Assembly (NCBI RefSeq): GCF_008831285.2 | Contig: NC_045138.2 | Coordinates: 39,423,115-39,487,114 of the forward strand | Direction of reading: 5' to 3' | DNA from: Nymphaea colorata | Lineage: Eukaryota > Streptophyta > Magnoliopsida > Nymphaeales > Nymphaeaceae | DNA: 64,000 nt | Shown: positions 1-13,642 of the stretch, piece by piece | Position numbering within the stretch: position 1 is the first letter of the stretch | Layout: each line of letters opens with the position of its first letter | Translations under genes and position numbers: made by a program | Notes under the pieces: model-generated | Seen by the model: only the letters and a program-made list of their open reading frames with translations | What the model was told of the DNA's origin: nothing | Database searches by the model: none

Positions 1-3000
1 CCATTTCATCCATGACTAATATAGGTTCATAGCAGTTCCATCCGTCCCCACCTTACTGCTATTCAGAATCCAATCTTACCGTGTTCCTTTGCTGGTTCAA
101 ATTCAATGAAATGACACAAGTGTTCTTTAAGAAAGAACGGGGTGGAACTATGAAAACAGCACACACATGTATTGTAAAATGAATGATGTAATTGATTTAT
201 TTCCATTGTTACGAATGTCACAAACGTAGGCTGCTAACCATGGTTAAACTTAACAATAAAGATGGATTTGCCTTAAACTGTTAATGTTCTGCATGGGATC
301 ATGATAAGGCAGAGGTAGAGATGTGATCTGTTGAATATAAACAGAAAATGAAATTAAAAGAACCTGTAATTTAATGAAAAATCTGCAACCTAGCAAAAGC
401 GACATCCATGTGCTAACGGTTGAAAACATCCGTTTCCCTCACCCAGTAAAATAAAAAAGAACAGAAAGGAAAGAAAACTAAGCAAAAGAAAAGATACATA
501 GATCTGTTGTTGCATCCTGAAACTATGTTTAACAAAAAAGTGGTGAAGTCTTAGAACTTTATAAACGCACACAAGATGATGGTCACAAGGCCTTACAACT
601 GAAAACAATTTTTTCTATTTCTCTCATTCGTTTATGTGTTTTAGCATTCGGAGGGGAGAGATAAAGAGTCTTCATGGTCACAAATGAACTTTTTCATTCT
701 ATTCACATCAAAAGCTTATATATATTATACATATGGGCACACAGACACACACATATAATATAATATAAGATATATATATATATATACACACAGACACATG
801 GAAGCTAGTGCGAGCCACTAGCTACACTAGCGTAGCAAAAAATTTTGTTGGAAAAATGAAACATGACATTTTGATGACCTAAAAATGATATAGAGTGCCC
901 ACATCAGGTCTGTGCTGGTGACTGAGTGCTTTTTGGCCAAAATAACCTCGCTCTGCCACTGATATATTCTATATTATAATATATTGTCTCAAAGTATTTT
1001 TGTTTTAAATAGACTTCTTATAAAAAAATAAACAGTTTAAGACCAGCTCATTACTGTACACACACTAGAAAAATGTCTATTCACGAAGACAGGAATAAAA
1101 GGCACAAGATCTACTTTATGGAACTACAATGCCGTTTTTAGTAGCAAAGATGAAAGGGAACTGGCGATAGATTATCAAAGCATAGTAAAAGTTAAATTAA
1201 ATTGAAAAAGCCATGTTTAATGTTCGCTGAAAAATAGACATGGGGCAATCTGAAACGTAAATACGTCATTTGATTTAATTAATCAATCATAATTGTGTAC
1301 ATTATTTCTGTATGGTGCTTCCACAGCGCTTACATTCTCCTTTAATCTAATCAGCAACTGCTACATCAACATCCTTAAATTTTCTTAAGAGTTAATTAAA
1401 TTATGATGGATGTTCTCAACTTTGTAGATGCCTATCCGAAATATACATAACTCAGACATTTCTTATCCACGACAATATTCCTGATAATTTTTGACAACGT
1501 CTATAACTTCTTTTCAATAAAATTAAAGAAACAAATGTAGTTGAGTCGAATTTTCCTATATATCGGAAATAGGTTGTTGCTATCTCTGCCAAATTTGATG
1601 AGAATAACTAAAACTATCGATTCTAAGGAGATCAAACCATGAAAATTATGTTATAAATACAAAAGTTAAGTTGGTCTTTTAAGTGATTGAAATACCCCTT
1701 TTAAGTTGAAACCAGCTACTTAAATGTGGCTAAATTTTTTAAAATTGTAAAAATTCAGAAAAGATGAAAGCTTGATGTCTAAATTGGATTTAGGATCCAA
1801 GATATGTCTGATACTTGAACCATTAACTCTTAAAAATTCAGTTCATGCATCAAAATTTGGTGATGTTTTTTTTCAATTTTATACGTTTGCAGAGTTTGAT
1901 GCATTATGTATGGATGCTTTCACAAAAAACGGGTTTTTGCTTATCAAAATAATTGGACTTAGCCTAACACTTAATTTTTTAACAAACACAAACACGCACT
2001 CTCTCCCCTCCCTCTCTCCCCTTTTATATAACAATATTTTGGCGAAGATTTATACCGTCGGTCTCCGTCTACAATATCGATATTTTTGTAAGAAAAATGA
2101 TACTTAGTTAGGTTGTCAAGATTGTCGGAAGTAGGGGCGGAGCTAAGGTGGGACCTGCAAGAGCCATGGCCGTCCTTCAAAATTTCAAAAACAAAATTTT
2201 TACATATAAATTTTAAAAGTTGTTGTTTAACCTATATGAAAATTTTGTAAAATTATAATTTGGTTTTTGCTAAAATTTTAAAACTATAATTCGATCCCAC
2301 CAGTAAAAAATTCTGGATTAAACCCCTAAAATCCTCCAAGTATAAATTCCTGTGTGCCGCGTGCTTGTATACCAAAAAGCTAAAAGATAATGGTTTAACT
2401 TGCTCTAGTGACGCCAATTTTTTATGGTGATGGCATGCCCAGTTTGTGCCACGCTTTTCTTTAAAATAAAATCACGAGTTTATGACCCATCAAAATCTGA
2501 TGGAATCTAAGTCTTTAACTTATTATTCTTTCTATACTTTCGAACATTGATATGTTTTTTTTTATCAATGCTCTTGTTGAACAAAAATGCTTTGCCACCA
2601 AATCACTTTTGGCAGCACTTTAATGTAACTGTTTTGGAAAAAACTCGTCCATCCGAGGAAGATCTCATCGATGCCGTCAAATTTAGTGCAATATTTACTC
2701 TTTAGATCTAGCAACGAAATGATAATCAGAGAGGCGGAGAGATTCCGATCACAATCTAATATATACGAGTTGTCGACGAATAAAATTCAATTCAGGCATC
2801 AGATTTTCGTGAGTTTTATTAACCTTCCATGTTCATCTATTTATTTCGCTCGATATGTAAAAAAAAAAAAAAAAAGAAAACAACCAAAAAGCATCTATAG
2901 GTGGTTCATGATCGGTCGCATTTTCCAAAACTTTTGATTGATTTAAATGATGCTATAAGTGGAACTGAACAGACGTTAGCGGAAGAAGGAAAGGAAAAGC

Positions 3001-3170
3001 AATTATGGTCGAACTGTCTCGTCACAACAATACAATACTGTTGAAAATGAAGATTCTCGTGACTCCCTAGAAAGGAAGAGACTTCATAAATCCTCCAGCT
3101 GCGTCGTCCTTTAAGGCAGCAGCAGCCGAGTGCGGGCACTCTGTCACCGCCATTAAATCGGACACGAAAG
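1..3170. other. AT-rich intergenic DNA, no gene seen
   Basis: No open frame here has recognisable protein character. The stretch is AT-rich with TA/CA-rich simple sequence around 715-795 and a poly-A run near 2860. The short frames present are low-complexity or have no plant-protein signature. A GC-richer patch near 2125-2180 looks like a worn transposon fragment, but I cannot assign it to a family. Confidence 0.5.
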
Positions 3171-3179
3171 GCGTATGAT

Positions 3180-3510
3180 TTCACCCTTGGCAGAACACTC
3201 TCCTCCTCCCTTCTTCCTCCGCCCTCCTCCTCCTCCTTCTCCTCCTCTTCCTCTCCACCATCGTGAGTTGAGGAGATGTCAGTGCTTCCCTTTTCGCCCA
3301 ATTCTCTTCCTCTCTCCTCTCCTTCTGCTTGAATGCCGGATTCTGATTCCCAGCAGTCGACCCCACTCATTAAATTCACGCAAAGATTTTGTGTGTGGGA
3401 GCGAATCCAACCAGACAGAGACCTTTCCTTCGCCACCATCTCCCTTGCCTCCTTTTTATGAATAATGTAACCGTTGGTGCTGCCGATCAGGTGCGCACTT
3501 CGCCTCTCTC
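3180..3510 (+). other. CT-rich possible 5' leader and first exon, unassigned
   Basis: A strongly CT-rich, CCTCCT-rich stretch (3185-3330) is followed by ATG-led short frames and then a GC-balanced segment. One short frame from 3333 runs about 45 codons and begins Met-Pro-Asp-Ser-Asp. Another ATG near 3460 opens about eleven codons ending at a GATCAG/GTGCGC sequence that could be a splice donor near 3490. CT-rich leaders followed by short first exons are common in plant genes. I found no downstream exon and no family match, so this is inference only. It may be the remnant of a promoter and exon 1. Confidence 0.2.
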
Positions 3511-4595
3511 ACCCTCCCCCTTCTTTAATGGCGATTCCTGATTTCTGCCACCAAGAGGAGCTTCACCTCCTGCGAGCGCAGGGCCACCAGTCCGCTCCTG
3601 CTCCTCTCTCCCTCTCTCCTTTAAAAGCGCTATATTGAATGTGGGCAGAGGGATGGTGGTTGGGGGTTTTTCAATTACTCAAGTTCATCCTTCACTGGGG
3701 GCGCGCCATGTTCTGCTGAAATTACACCAACCAGAAACGGCCACATATATCTGCACCTTAGATTGATCGACTTAAAAACTTTCCAGTTGAATCAGAACCA
3801 TTGTTCAATGCACGCAAGAAATGCAATATTCTGAGCGGAATCAAGAAAACTAAGAAATGGACGTCTGCATGTAAAATTTAACTTGTCTATAATAAAACTG
3901 AACCGATGTATTAAACCCGTAAGACGACGAACGCGACAATTGAACAAAGTAAGCAGTGTGAGGATCTATAAAACCTGTACCCATTTGAATTAGAGAACAG
4001 ATTAAAGGAGAGGAAGGAAAAAGACTTGGTACTGTCTGAATCGAATTAATTAGAGAAGCCAAGCACGACGTAAAGACACGGCTCTGCCTGAAAATGGCCG
4101 GACGAACACCGATGGTGCAGGTCATGCGGGCCACCTGGCCTGACGTCCGGGTTCACGACACCTGAGATAAGTAATATTTCCGTAGAGGTGGTGGCCATAG
4201 CGCTGTCTCTCTGTGTGGAGCGATCGCTTTCTTGTGGCTCCATTTCTCTCGACCGGTTGAGCCAGAAACCCCGCAAGTTGTTGGCATCCAAAGTGGACAG
4301 TGATCCCACAACCTCGTGATCTTAATGGGATATTTATGTCTGAAGTGTGAAATTTACGAGTGCCTGGCAAGAATTGGAACAGCATCACCCAAAGTGCAGC
4401 TTTTAGGTCCATGCATTTAAAAGCAAATCTCTAACTCTGCTATGTTCCGGTTGTCTACAAGGCAAGCAAGCAAGAAAATTGCACTCTGTGGATGCTTCTG
4501 CATTAACTTCCCTTAAGTTGTAAGGTGGATGCTTTTGTGCTTTCCTGAGCAGTTCACTTCGACCGAAATTGCGCATGTACAGCACATCTTTTTTC

Positions 4596-4650
4596 CCTCT
4601 CTCTCTCTCTCTCTCTCTTTCTCCCTCTCAAAGAGAGAGAGATAGAATAT
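4596..4650. repeat. (CT)n/(GA)n microsatellite with hairpin potential
   Basis: A run of CT dinucleotides (about 4596-4618) continues into CTCCCTCTC and then AAAGAGAGAGAGA. The two arms are complementary and could fold back. Confidence 0.8.
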
Positions 4651-6030
4651 GCATCTGGAAGATCTTTTACAAAGGCAGATTGATTAAACAGTCGACTCGA
4701 CTCCATGGCATTGAGCCTAAAGATTGAAATGTTTTTGATGAATACTAAAGATCGAGGGCGGGCACCAGGCTGGTCCCAAGTCATGACATTGTTTATTTAG
4801 TAGGAAAGCACATGAACGAAAGTGATTTTGAGGCATTTTAACCATTTAAAAAATGGATATATTTTTTGGAATTTTATTTTTCCCAATTTTCATCAAGTGT
4901 TACTGAGGCATTTTTGCAAAAGGAATGGATATTTAGCAATTTTCATCTTTTTTTTTAATCTTTATAGAGGGCTTTTTCTTTGACAAAAGGGTATTGTGGA
5001 TTTTTTGCATCCCACTATACCAAAACTTAAACCTAAGAAATTGATCCTAAGGGCTGTGGCTTATGCACCACTCAGTCTACAAAAATTGTGCACTTAATGA
5101 CTATAATACCTTTGATCAGTGAAAAAAGCAAACCTTCTTATAAAACAAAAAAAAAAAAGTTGATGAAAAGATTTAACATTAAAGGAAAATATAAGAAAAA
5201 TATCCAAAATACTCCAAATCCCGTGTTTTCTTTCCTGTTGTTTTCTCAATTTCGAGGGGCTTTTTTTTCATGAAGGCGTTTTCTCATTTACTACACCCAA
5301 ATATAAGTTAACATGATCCAATACAACAATCCATCCGGTTGAACTTAATAAAGAAGACGAAAGAAGCCCCCTATGAAGACAAAATGGGAAAAATTTCAAA
5401 AATTACCTTTTCTTTTTTAAGAAGATCAAATTACCTTTGACAAAAGGAAAAAAATAAAACCAATTGAAAAATGTCCCCATCGCAGTCGTATTCACCTTGC
5501 ACTAACAATAACATGCAGGTGTCTATTTCTCTCTTCATCCTTATTAAATGACATGATTAATGTGAAAGAGGGAGAGATAAATTGCAAACTCCTGCAACAA
5601 GATTGTTTTGATGTGACAAATTAAACTGAAAAACTCATGCAAGAGATATAAACCAATGAGAACTGATTGCTAAAGTGGGAGAAATAAGCTGAGAGGTTTC
5701 GCTGTGATCAATATTTGTTAACCTAAGAATTCTAAGTAAATTAGAAACACATTCTCACACACACACACCCGAACATTCTTAGGTATCTACCAACCTCTGC
5801 CTATTTCTCTCTTCTCTCTCTTATTAATCACACAATTAATGAAAATTCAACTGCATAAATTGGTAAAACTCCTGCTATCAAGATTATTTGATGTAAGAAT
5901 TCAACTCAAATTAGCAAGACACACATTCTCTGATATCCACCGACCTGTCACTCTCTCTTCTCTTTGATCCATCAAGCAATTACTGAGAAATTGGGAAGTC
6001 ATGTTATCACGATTATCTGAGGTAAGAATA

Positions 6031-6050
6031 GAAAGAGAGAGAGAGAGAGG
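6031..6050. repeat. (GA)n microsatellite
   Basis: GAAAGAGAGAGAGAGAGAGG is read directly in the sequence. Confidence 0.8.
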
Positions 6051-9000
6051 CATGATTGAGGCTTGGGGTTGTGACCACACCTCCATCAATATGCATCAAG
6101 CGAGATGCTCGTTGATGATTTGATTGAACAAAATATGAGAGAACTCAATAAGTCACGTACAGTGTGAATCGATCCATGCCACCTTTGTGTCCCCATTTCC
6201 GGGTGCAATTCTCAGAATGCACCACCTTCAAATCCCAACACAAACCGTCGATTGCCATCGCAGCCTGTTCCAGGCTCAAAACGTCCTGCCTCCCCCTCCC
6301 CCTTGGTCCGCCATGATTGCTCCTGCACCGGCAGCCACATGAAATTTCACGTCGCGTCCTTGTAGCATATTACTACTCATTGAGCAGCCTCTGTACTGTT
6401 CTTCCCCTCCCTTCGTGGTCCATGCGAAACATGGCGCCAGTGACCGGCCGACGGTCCTTTGCCCCTGCACGCTGATCATCAGATCCTTAACATGGTTAAA
6501 TGCATGGCGGGTTCGAGTTTCCGTGTTTTTGGACCAAGGGGGTGCATTGAAGCGGCAGCCATGGAGGGGTCTTGTCAAGCTTGACATTCCACGAGAATTG
6601 TTAGTGTGTCCTTCTCAGCAGCCATTCAATTGCTTTTCGCTTATTTATACGCCCTATTCATTGCAACGGCCTGCACAACCTGTTAACAGTTTAATAATCA
6701 GAACGAAGGTGCTTAAGAAATTCTCTTATGGGCAATATGCACTCATAAATCTTTGCAGTGACCAAAACTCGTGGGATTATAAATAGTACCATGAATTGCG
6801 GCTAACCTGGCGCTGCATAAATGGTACCACGGGCCGGACCATACACAAGTCTTTGAGACTCAAAATATTTTAGTTCAGAGACACGAATCGAACTCTTCTG
6901 ACCTAATTTTAAAAGAGATTAAATGGACACGATACAGCATGATGTTTCCCATCGCTGAAAATCTTATAATTAGACCTAGTGATTAAAACTGCAAACGAAA
7001 ACTAAAGAAACGACCGATCAGGTTCCGACTTTTATTCTGGAAAAGTAAAGCATGCAGAATTCAAACCAATAGCATGACGAAATACTTACTCCCAGTTGAT
7101 GCCAAATTTTCAATTTTGAGGACCCCAAAAACAAAAAACACAAGAAAATGTTCCGGACATGAATTCCAGGGCCATCAAACGCTCGCCATCAGGTATACAA
7201 CTTGCTTCATCATTGAACTTTCAACATTCTCCGCACCACGTTTATCTGGGGCGTGCCAATTTGCGACTAATAAAATATTTGGGTTCTGCCGCACTTTTTG
7301 ATGTATGAATTTCCAGATTCATAATCATCATTGCAACAAATGAAATAATACACCACGAGCTGATTCATCAGGCCCCTGAGTCAATATTAGGAACTTAGAA
7401 TAGTGCCATGCATTAAAAAGTGAAGCTAAAAACAGAGAAATACAGTCATTATAGATAGGTTTGACACAAGTTGTTTAGTTGATGCATTTAATAAGGACAT
7501 GATTAGTTTTAGACCCGACCCTCAAGTTTTGATGCATTTAATAAGGACATGATTAATATACTGCCATAACCAGCTTATTTGATGACTGAAATGTTGCTAG
7601 ATCAAAGACTATTTTTTCAACGTCAATAATTCGCTTTGTTAAAACATTTGTAATCTTGTTCTCGCACTTTAAAATGATCATCATGTTAATCGGATGCCTC
7701 ACATTCTATTTTTCAAATACCAATCTGGCGACCATGTAAAGGTTTCCTCAATCTTCAACATGAAACAATAGTCAAAAGCAGGAGCCAGGAGTTGGCTCCA
7801 TCAGAGAGCCTTTTCATAGTCTCAAATTTCAAAGACCACTTTCGAGAAGGTGGCCGCATTGTTCGTAGCATGGTGACAAAACCGGGCTTTGTGATGAAAA
7901 TATAAAATGAATACTGAAGATGTAAGATGATTAACTATGAATTCATCTTGGGTATGCAACTTTCAATCTACATCCAAACTTCAACCCAGTCGAATTCAAA
8001 TTTAACAGCATATACAAGCCGATCAGATGCTGGCCGAGTTTGAGCTTGGGTTTCAAATTTAATCCTTCGTCCACTTCGAACTGAGTATTCAAAACTCAAT
8101 TAAGTCAGACGTGGTAATGCATGCCTCGACCAGACCCGGATCAGATTGAAACCAAAACCCTGCTGTTCCTGGGCCAAAATAGAGTGCTGATTAAGGAGGA
8201 AAATATTGGTCATCTGATTCAGACCTCCTAGGGGGAAAAGAAATCCAAAGAGATTCCTGTAGGCAAGTATCCACTGCGATTCCGCGTGTATGATCAGATT
8301 TGGGCCGTGTGAGGAATTAATTGAAAGCCTTACTGACCAACAATCCACATTTTAACATGTCTTTTTTATACATACATTCATTTTGAGTGAGAGAAATGAG
8401 TATTTTATCCTACGACCAAAATCATACCACTTGGAAGAGAGTGGAAGCTCTCCCTCAACCCCTTGTCTTTTTAGGGCATGAGCGAAGACATATGAGGGAG
8501 CCAAATTATAGTTTCAAAACTTTAACCAAGATCAACAAAATTTTTCTATAGATAAACAAACATTTTTAAAGTTTACATGTTTTTTTTTTTTAAATTTCGA
8601 AAGAGGGGCGGGGTGATGACCATGGCTGCTGCAGGTTCCATTGGTTCCATCCTTGCTCTATGGCAGAGAGTGTTTTTTGTGCCTCGAGATGCTGACATGC
8701 TTTAAGTTGCGTGTCTGCCTAAACATTATCCCAGTTTCCCATCCACTTGTAATTTCAGATCGAGTCTTTCACACTGAATCCGCGATCTTGGTCGGTAGCT
8801 GAATCTTAGTGACCCATCTTTACCCGATTTCAATTTCATCAAAATTTAGAATGAATGTAATGAACGGCCCATATCTTTATATTAAAACTCTCCGCGGTTT
8901 CACATATGCAATAGTTGCATCCCAGTTGAGCCAGATCCGATTTAGAATTCAAGTTTTTATCGTCTTAAAAATGGTTGAAGCTTGGGTTAGATCTGGTGGG

Positions 9001-9619
9001 TAGTCGTGGGGATTCAGCCACATCTTTCAGACAAGAAGCTATGAATTTTGATCTTCACACGGGATTTTCACTCTTGATGCAATCTAGCATTGTGCTTTCT
9101 AAAACCGAAGAAGTTGAGTCAAGATCAGTTCCATTGCTGCTCGCCAAATTAAAGAAACATCTGGAAACGAAAGAAGAAGAGAAAGGAAATGCTCTAAATT
9201 CTAGTGGATTTCTACAACTACTGGTCGCAAATCGGATACTTGCTTAAATATAGAGATTAGAAGAGCTGGTCACCTCTCGGATAGTAAGAGTTCTCAAATA
9301 TTATAAGAAAGGAGCAACGTATACTAGTTAATGAAACAAAGCAAAAAAGAAAACAAAATGAAACTAAAACATGCGCATAATATTTAATAAAAAAGAAACA
9401 TACCTATAACCTTCCGATATACTGTTAAAACACATCTACGTTTTGCATTATTAATAACAAAAAAAAAAAAATCTGTCAGTTAAACTTGGGTGTTATTAGC
9501 TTAAGTTGAAGGATATAGAGATAAAATGATTAAAATACCTCTAATAAACAAGATTCCATGTTCATTATAAATGATCACTTTTGTTAATGTTGATAGAAAG
9601 CTGTGTGAAACAAAGAAGA

Positions 9620-9640
9620 TATCTCTCTCTCTCTCCACCT
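9620..9640. repeat. (CT)n microsatellite in copy A
   Basis: ATCTCTCTCTCTCTC is present here. Its counterpart in copy B is at about 26022-26038 and differs in length, as expected for a microsatellite that has drifted since the duplication. Confidence 0.6.
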
Positions 9641-12206
9641 TTTTCCCCCTTCTTCTCATGATGGATGAAGTTTGGCACATAAATTAAGAACGATCCAATT
9701 GAAAGCTGACGATTATAAAGAAAAAAGTCGTCTCCTTCGTTTGAATGTTTGTGAAATTGAACGGATGAAGACATAAACCTTTACAGCTTCGGATATAATT
9801 ACTGTAGATGCATCACATATCTCAACGGGAAAACGCATGCAAGGCAAAAAGCGTACGCACGATTGGTTGCTGCCTATTTCTTGATCTGAAATCCTTGCAC
9901 TTTGGAACCCGCCGTTTATGAACGCAGTGTTGAGATGCCAACTTTCTGCTTCAGATCTTTGATCTGCGAATTGAGATCCACAGATCTCAGGTCCGAAGGG
10001 CTCCCTTACTTTTCATATCTTTTAAGAGGAACAATCATACAAAAACCATACCCTCTCAGTGGCCCTGCCTTGTGAATTCATACTTCTGCTTAGTTAAGAA
10101 TTTAAAATGCAATCTTTTTGAATCAGATTTCCAACCAAACTGTCAAAAAAAAAAAATCGAATATGAAAAATAATTTAACATACGATTAAGAAATGAGGTT
10201 GATGAATTTAGATTTTAAAATTACATGCGTGATCAGATCCAGATTTAATTAAACATCCCGTCAGCTTCAGATTTAACTTTTTTTTAAATAGATAACTTAT
10301 ATTTGGTATCCCATTTGGAAGTTGTTCGGTTTTTAAAATATCATAATGTGGTTTGGATCCAGTTTAAAAGTTAGAGATTGTCATAAATCTAAAAATCGGA
10401 TTCGGATTCAAATTGTGAATTTACATTTAGATTGTTAACCTATATAGGTGAACATCTAATAAACGAGCATGTATATCCGATTTGAATCGAATCTATCGAA
10501 TCCCTTTGCTTACTGAGCCTCACACAAGATGCCATTGTCAAACCAGAAGATAAAACAACAAAGACGAGGAAAAGGACGATCAATTTGGATCTACGTGCCT
10601 CCTTCTGCATCTTCACCAACTGTTTTAACCGAGGTGAACAGTACAACGCTTTGTCATTGTGGGGGCAGTTTGCCAGATCATTTTTTGCTGGTCGGATGGT
10701 TAATAATTTTTAATCTGTCGTACTTACTGTGCTCTCACAGGGCTACGAATTACTGGAAAGAATAGAGAAGGCGAAACTGAAAGCCAACAAATACCAGAAG
10801 ACTGTTGAGATTCAACAAGGTCCAATGAAAGGGAACAACTAGAAATCTGTGAAGACGGAGAAATTAAGATCGACAGAAGATTAACCAAGAGAAGATGCAG
10901 TACGCAACCTCCACATAGCCTGAACTTTGGGGATGTCAACCGGTCATTGATGTCTATTACCGACTTGAAATCAGAACTATTTAGTCAGATCCGGTGATCA
11001 AAATAGGATATAAATCCAAATTGGATTTGAAATCTATATATCATTTGGGTTGGAATGTGAACGGATTGGATTTGGAATCACATGTATTCTTAACCAATGG
11101 GTGTTTGCATATTGAGATTCAAATGCAAATGAAAAAAGTTATATCCCAATCCAAATACGAAATATGATTCCACACTCTGAATGTGATCCAAAACATATAC
11201 TTGAATTCAAGTCTGAATCCGAAACCGAATTTTAAATTGCATCCAACTGACTTTCAAAATCTAAGGGTATTGGGTATAGAATATTTATTTAAAACTAAAT
11301 CCAATCGAAATTTGAATCTGAATCCAACCGATGTTTATGTATATTACAAAATCTGAACCCTAATTCGATTGGATGTCATTTCTTTCATCTGAGTCTGAAT
11401 TATTTCTTAATACGTTGTTAAATTTTAGTCCATACCATTTTTTTTTTTTTCACAATGGTATAACCGGATGTCTGATCCAAATCAGATAACCGATATCCCT
11501 AGCTTGGGTCATCAAACTTTAAAACCGAGTTGAGGTACATTTAGTCGAATCTCATAGTTGTGGTACATCTGGAAGTGAGTTTTAGAAATTCAGGTTTGAG
11601 TTCAATTCAGGATCTGAATAGATCTAAGTGAACCCTATTGTATAAGTTGAAGCACAAAAAAATCTCATTGATTGTCCCGTATAGAGGGAGCTCTAGACTC
11701 TAAAAGGCGAAAGTGGATGATGAAAGCTTTTTGCTCCTTCTCGAAGCCAAATGAAAGGCCAAAAAGTGAAAGCCTTCCAACAACTATAAAAACGGGGAAA
11801 GTAAAAAAGGAACCATTTCATTTGTTGATAGGGATTGTGAGTGGTGCACCACTGCCACTGCCACTAGAGACTCGGTGCTCGTTCCCTCATGCCTGCCAAA
11901 AACTAGAGGCGCACACGCTATAGCCAATAACAGCTACGTGGTTGCTCTCGTGTGAAGACAGAGAAGAAGTTAAAGATCGACAGAAGAAGACCAACAACAA
12001 GCCAACAACCAATACGCCATTCACCACCATACAACAACCAAACGATGCTCGAGTCAGATCAATGTGATCGACCAACAATATCTCCAAATCATCGGCAGAA
12101 AGATATAAAAGAAAAAACGAACTCTGCTTCTCGATTTCTCTTATCCACTGTTCTATTTTTTTTTTTTCAATTTTTGCTTTGCTGAACCTAGTCTAAGCTC
12201 CAAGCT

Positions 12207-12712
12207 CTAGGATCGATCAAGCCGGGCGGAGGGCTTGGTGTTGGCCCACTGGTCGGCGAGCAGAGCCAGGCGCCGAGAAGAGGAGCCCTCCTCAGCGAGC
12301 GCTTGGCTGGCAGCCTCTTTCAGCTCGCCCACTCTCTTCCTCAGCTTCTTCCCGACCTCGCTTTCCATCAGCAGCCTCACCACCCGCTCGACCTCCCCTC
12401 TGTGCACCAGCCCCTTCTCGTAGTCCACGCTCACGCTTATGCCGATCTCATCCGCCAGCATCCGGGCGTTCATTCTCTGCTCCGGGTACAGCGGCCACCC
12501 GATCATGGGCACGCCGTAGACCACGCTCTCCAGGCTCGATTTCCAGCGGCAGTGCGACAGGAACCCGCCGACGGCCTCGTGGCTCAGCACCTTCACCTGC
12601 GGTGGCAGACCAAGAGTTTGGCAAATTCCATGATGGGGATGAGATGGCCCATGCTGGTGCTGGGCATGATGTCGACATGAGGCTTCTCGCTGTTGTGATT
12701 CACCACTTCCAT
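12207..12712 (-). pseudogene. UDP-glycosyltransferase pseudogene (UGT72-like), internal deletion
   Basis: This is the copy-A counterpart of the intact UGT at 29121-30563. The start codon (12712), first ~38 codons and last ~130 codons are recognisable, but the middle is gone. The length is 506 nt against 1443, a net loss of 937 nt. That loss is not a multiple of three, so the frame is also broken, and reading from the original start meets a stop right at the junction. The junction joins the codons after Cys-His-Arg to the second half of the PSPG box, with CCG shared at both ends. The remaining PSPG half has CRWKS where functional copies have CGWNS. Most of the acceptor domain, the catalytic Asp and half of the donor site are absent, so no enzyme is expected. 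The longer minus frame reaching 12761 starts out of register with the true UGT start. Confidence 0.93.
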
Positions 12713-12867
12713 GGCTCCTCTGAAATCCTCGGTAGCCTGCGCAGGCAGATTCAGGAAACAAGAAAAAAAGAGATACAGCTGCAGACTGTACAGATGAAAA
12801 ACAAAAGGAAAGAGAAGGTCGACGTTTGGTGGTGAATGATGGTGGAAAGAGAAAGTCGAGAGGGACT

Positions 12868-12878
12868 ATTTATAGACT
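12868..12878 (-). promoter_or_regulatory. TATA box retained upstream of UGT pseudogene
   Basis: The minus strand reads TCTATAAATAG about 155 nt upstream of the pseudogene start. The position matches the TATA box of the intact copy, so the pseudogene may still be transcribed. Confidence 0.5.
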
Positions 12879-12949
12879 GCATTTCTTATCAGGCAGCCAC
12901 TATAGTGGACAACTCTTCGTCAAACCACCGCAATTCCAACTGCTGGTCG

Positions 12950-13225
12950 TGTTAGTTATAAAGAGATGGGCGGAAATCTTGTACGTGTTCCTTATCAAAT
13001 CGTCCACACCAAAAGATTCTTGTTAATCCCTCAAAATTTGTTTCTATTTCAATCTTATAAGTGAAACCTATATAATAGCTGTAAAGAAAGAATGGAAAAT
13101 AGAATGAAGAAGAATTTTCCCTTTCTCTCGTGGATGTAGGCTTCAAGCCTAACCACGTAATTACTGTCTTTCTTGTTTTTTCCTCTTCTTGCAATCTCTG
13201 TTTTTCCATTACATACTTCTAAACA
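12950..13225 (+). repeat. Copia-type 5' LTR (276 bp)
   Basis: It begins TGTTAG and ends CTTCTAAACA. It contains the CTCTCGTGGATGTAGGCTTC phrase also seen near the end of other LTRs in this window. Compared with the inverted LTR at 13643-13969 it lacks an internal segment of about 45 bp. Confidence 0.8.
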
Positions 13226-13239
13226 TGGTATCAGAGCTC
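13226..13239 (+). other. Primer-binding site for initiator tRNA-Met
   Basis: TGGTATCAGAGCTC directly follows the LTR. This is the usual minus-strand primer site of plant copia elements. Confidence 0.85.
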
Positions 13240-13642
13240 AGTTGTCGGACTAAGCAGAAAATCCATTGTCGGTCCTCTATTCATTCCAACGAGTGTCTGA
13301 CTCTGTTCTCAACAGATCACAACGAAAAAGGAGTTTCTTCAAAAAAAAATTTTCCGTGATGGGAAACGGGATCGGCAAGAGAAGATGGCGGCGAAGAAGG
13401 GTGAGACTGGCATCAATAGTACAGAATCGACATCTCTTAGTGGACACGATGATCTTTTTGGCGTTGCAGAGCGCCTCTGCTCAAAAAAGGCGAGTCTTGC
13501 GCGCAGAAGGAAAAGCAACAAGCAGAAGGGAACAACATTAAGGGTTGAGAGCAAACTTGATTGGGCCGCCCGATTGTTGGAAAACTCAGAATTCCTTTTG
13601 CAGCAGATCCTCACGAAGCATCTCCAAGAGCTCTGATACCAT

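Larger units (their letters stand above)
3511..6455. other. Intergenic DNA, no supported gene
   Basis: Several overlapping short frames occur at 3850-4785 and 6190-6590, but none shows a known domain and different frames compete over the same bases. The tract from 5000 to 6000 is AT-rich and contains CT/GA simple repeats and repeated short phrases about ATTAATCACACAATTAATG. I see nothing else. Confidence 0.4.
6456..12949. repeat. Segmental duplication 1, copy A
   Basis: This block aligns collinearly with 17351-19612 plus 25061-30890. Homology begins abruptly at CCTTTGCCCCTGCAC (6456; 17351 in the other copy). It continues through long noncoding stretches and ends with the UGT pseudogene and its upstream TATA region. 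The copy stops at 12949, where a copia-type LTR starts. Compared with copy B it lacks about 200 bp at the copia insertion locus (near 8705), about 900 bp before the UGT 3' end (near 11940), about 100 bp in the UGT upstream region, and 937 bp inside the UGT. Apart from the pseudogene, copy A holds no frame I consider coding. Confidence 0.9.

Noticed and set aside
3175-3465. 96-codon Pro-rich plus-strand ORF and the opposite Arg/Glu-rich frame
   Set aside because: Both come from the CCTCCT-rich tract, and low complexity explains the open frames.
13266-13641. Basic-residue-rich ORFs between the inverted LTRs
   Set aside because: This is retrotransposon leader sequence. Frames overlap on both strands and none matches Gag.
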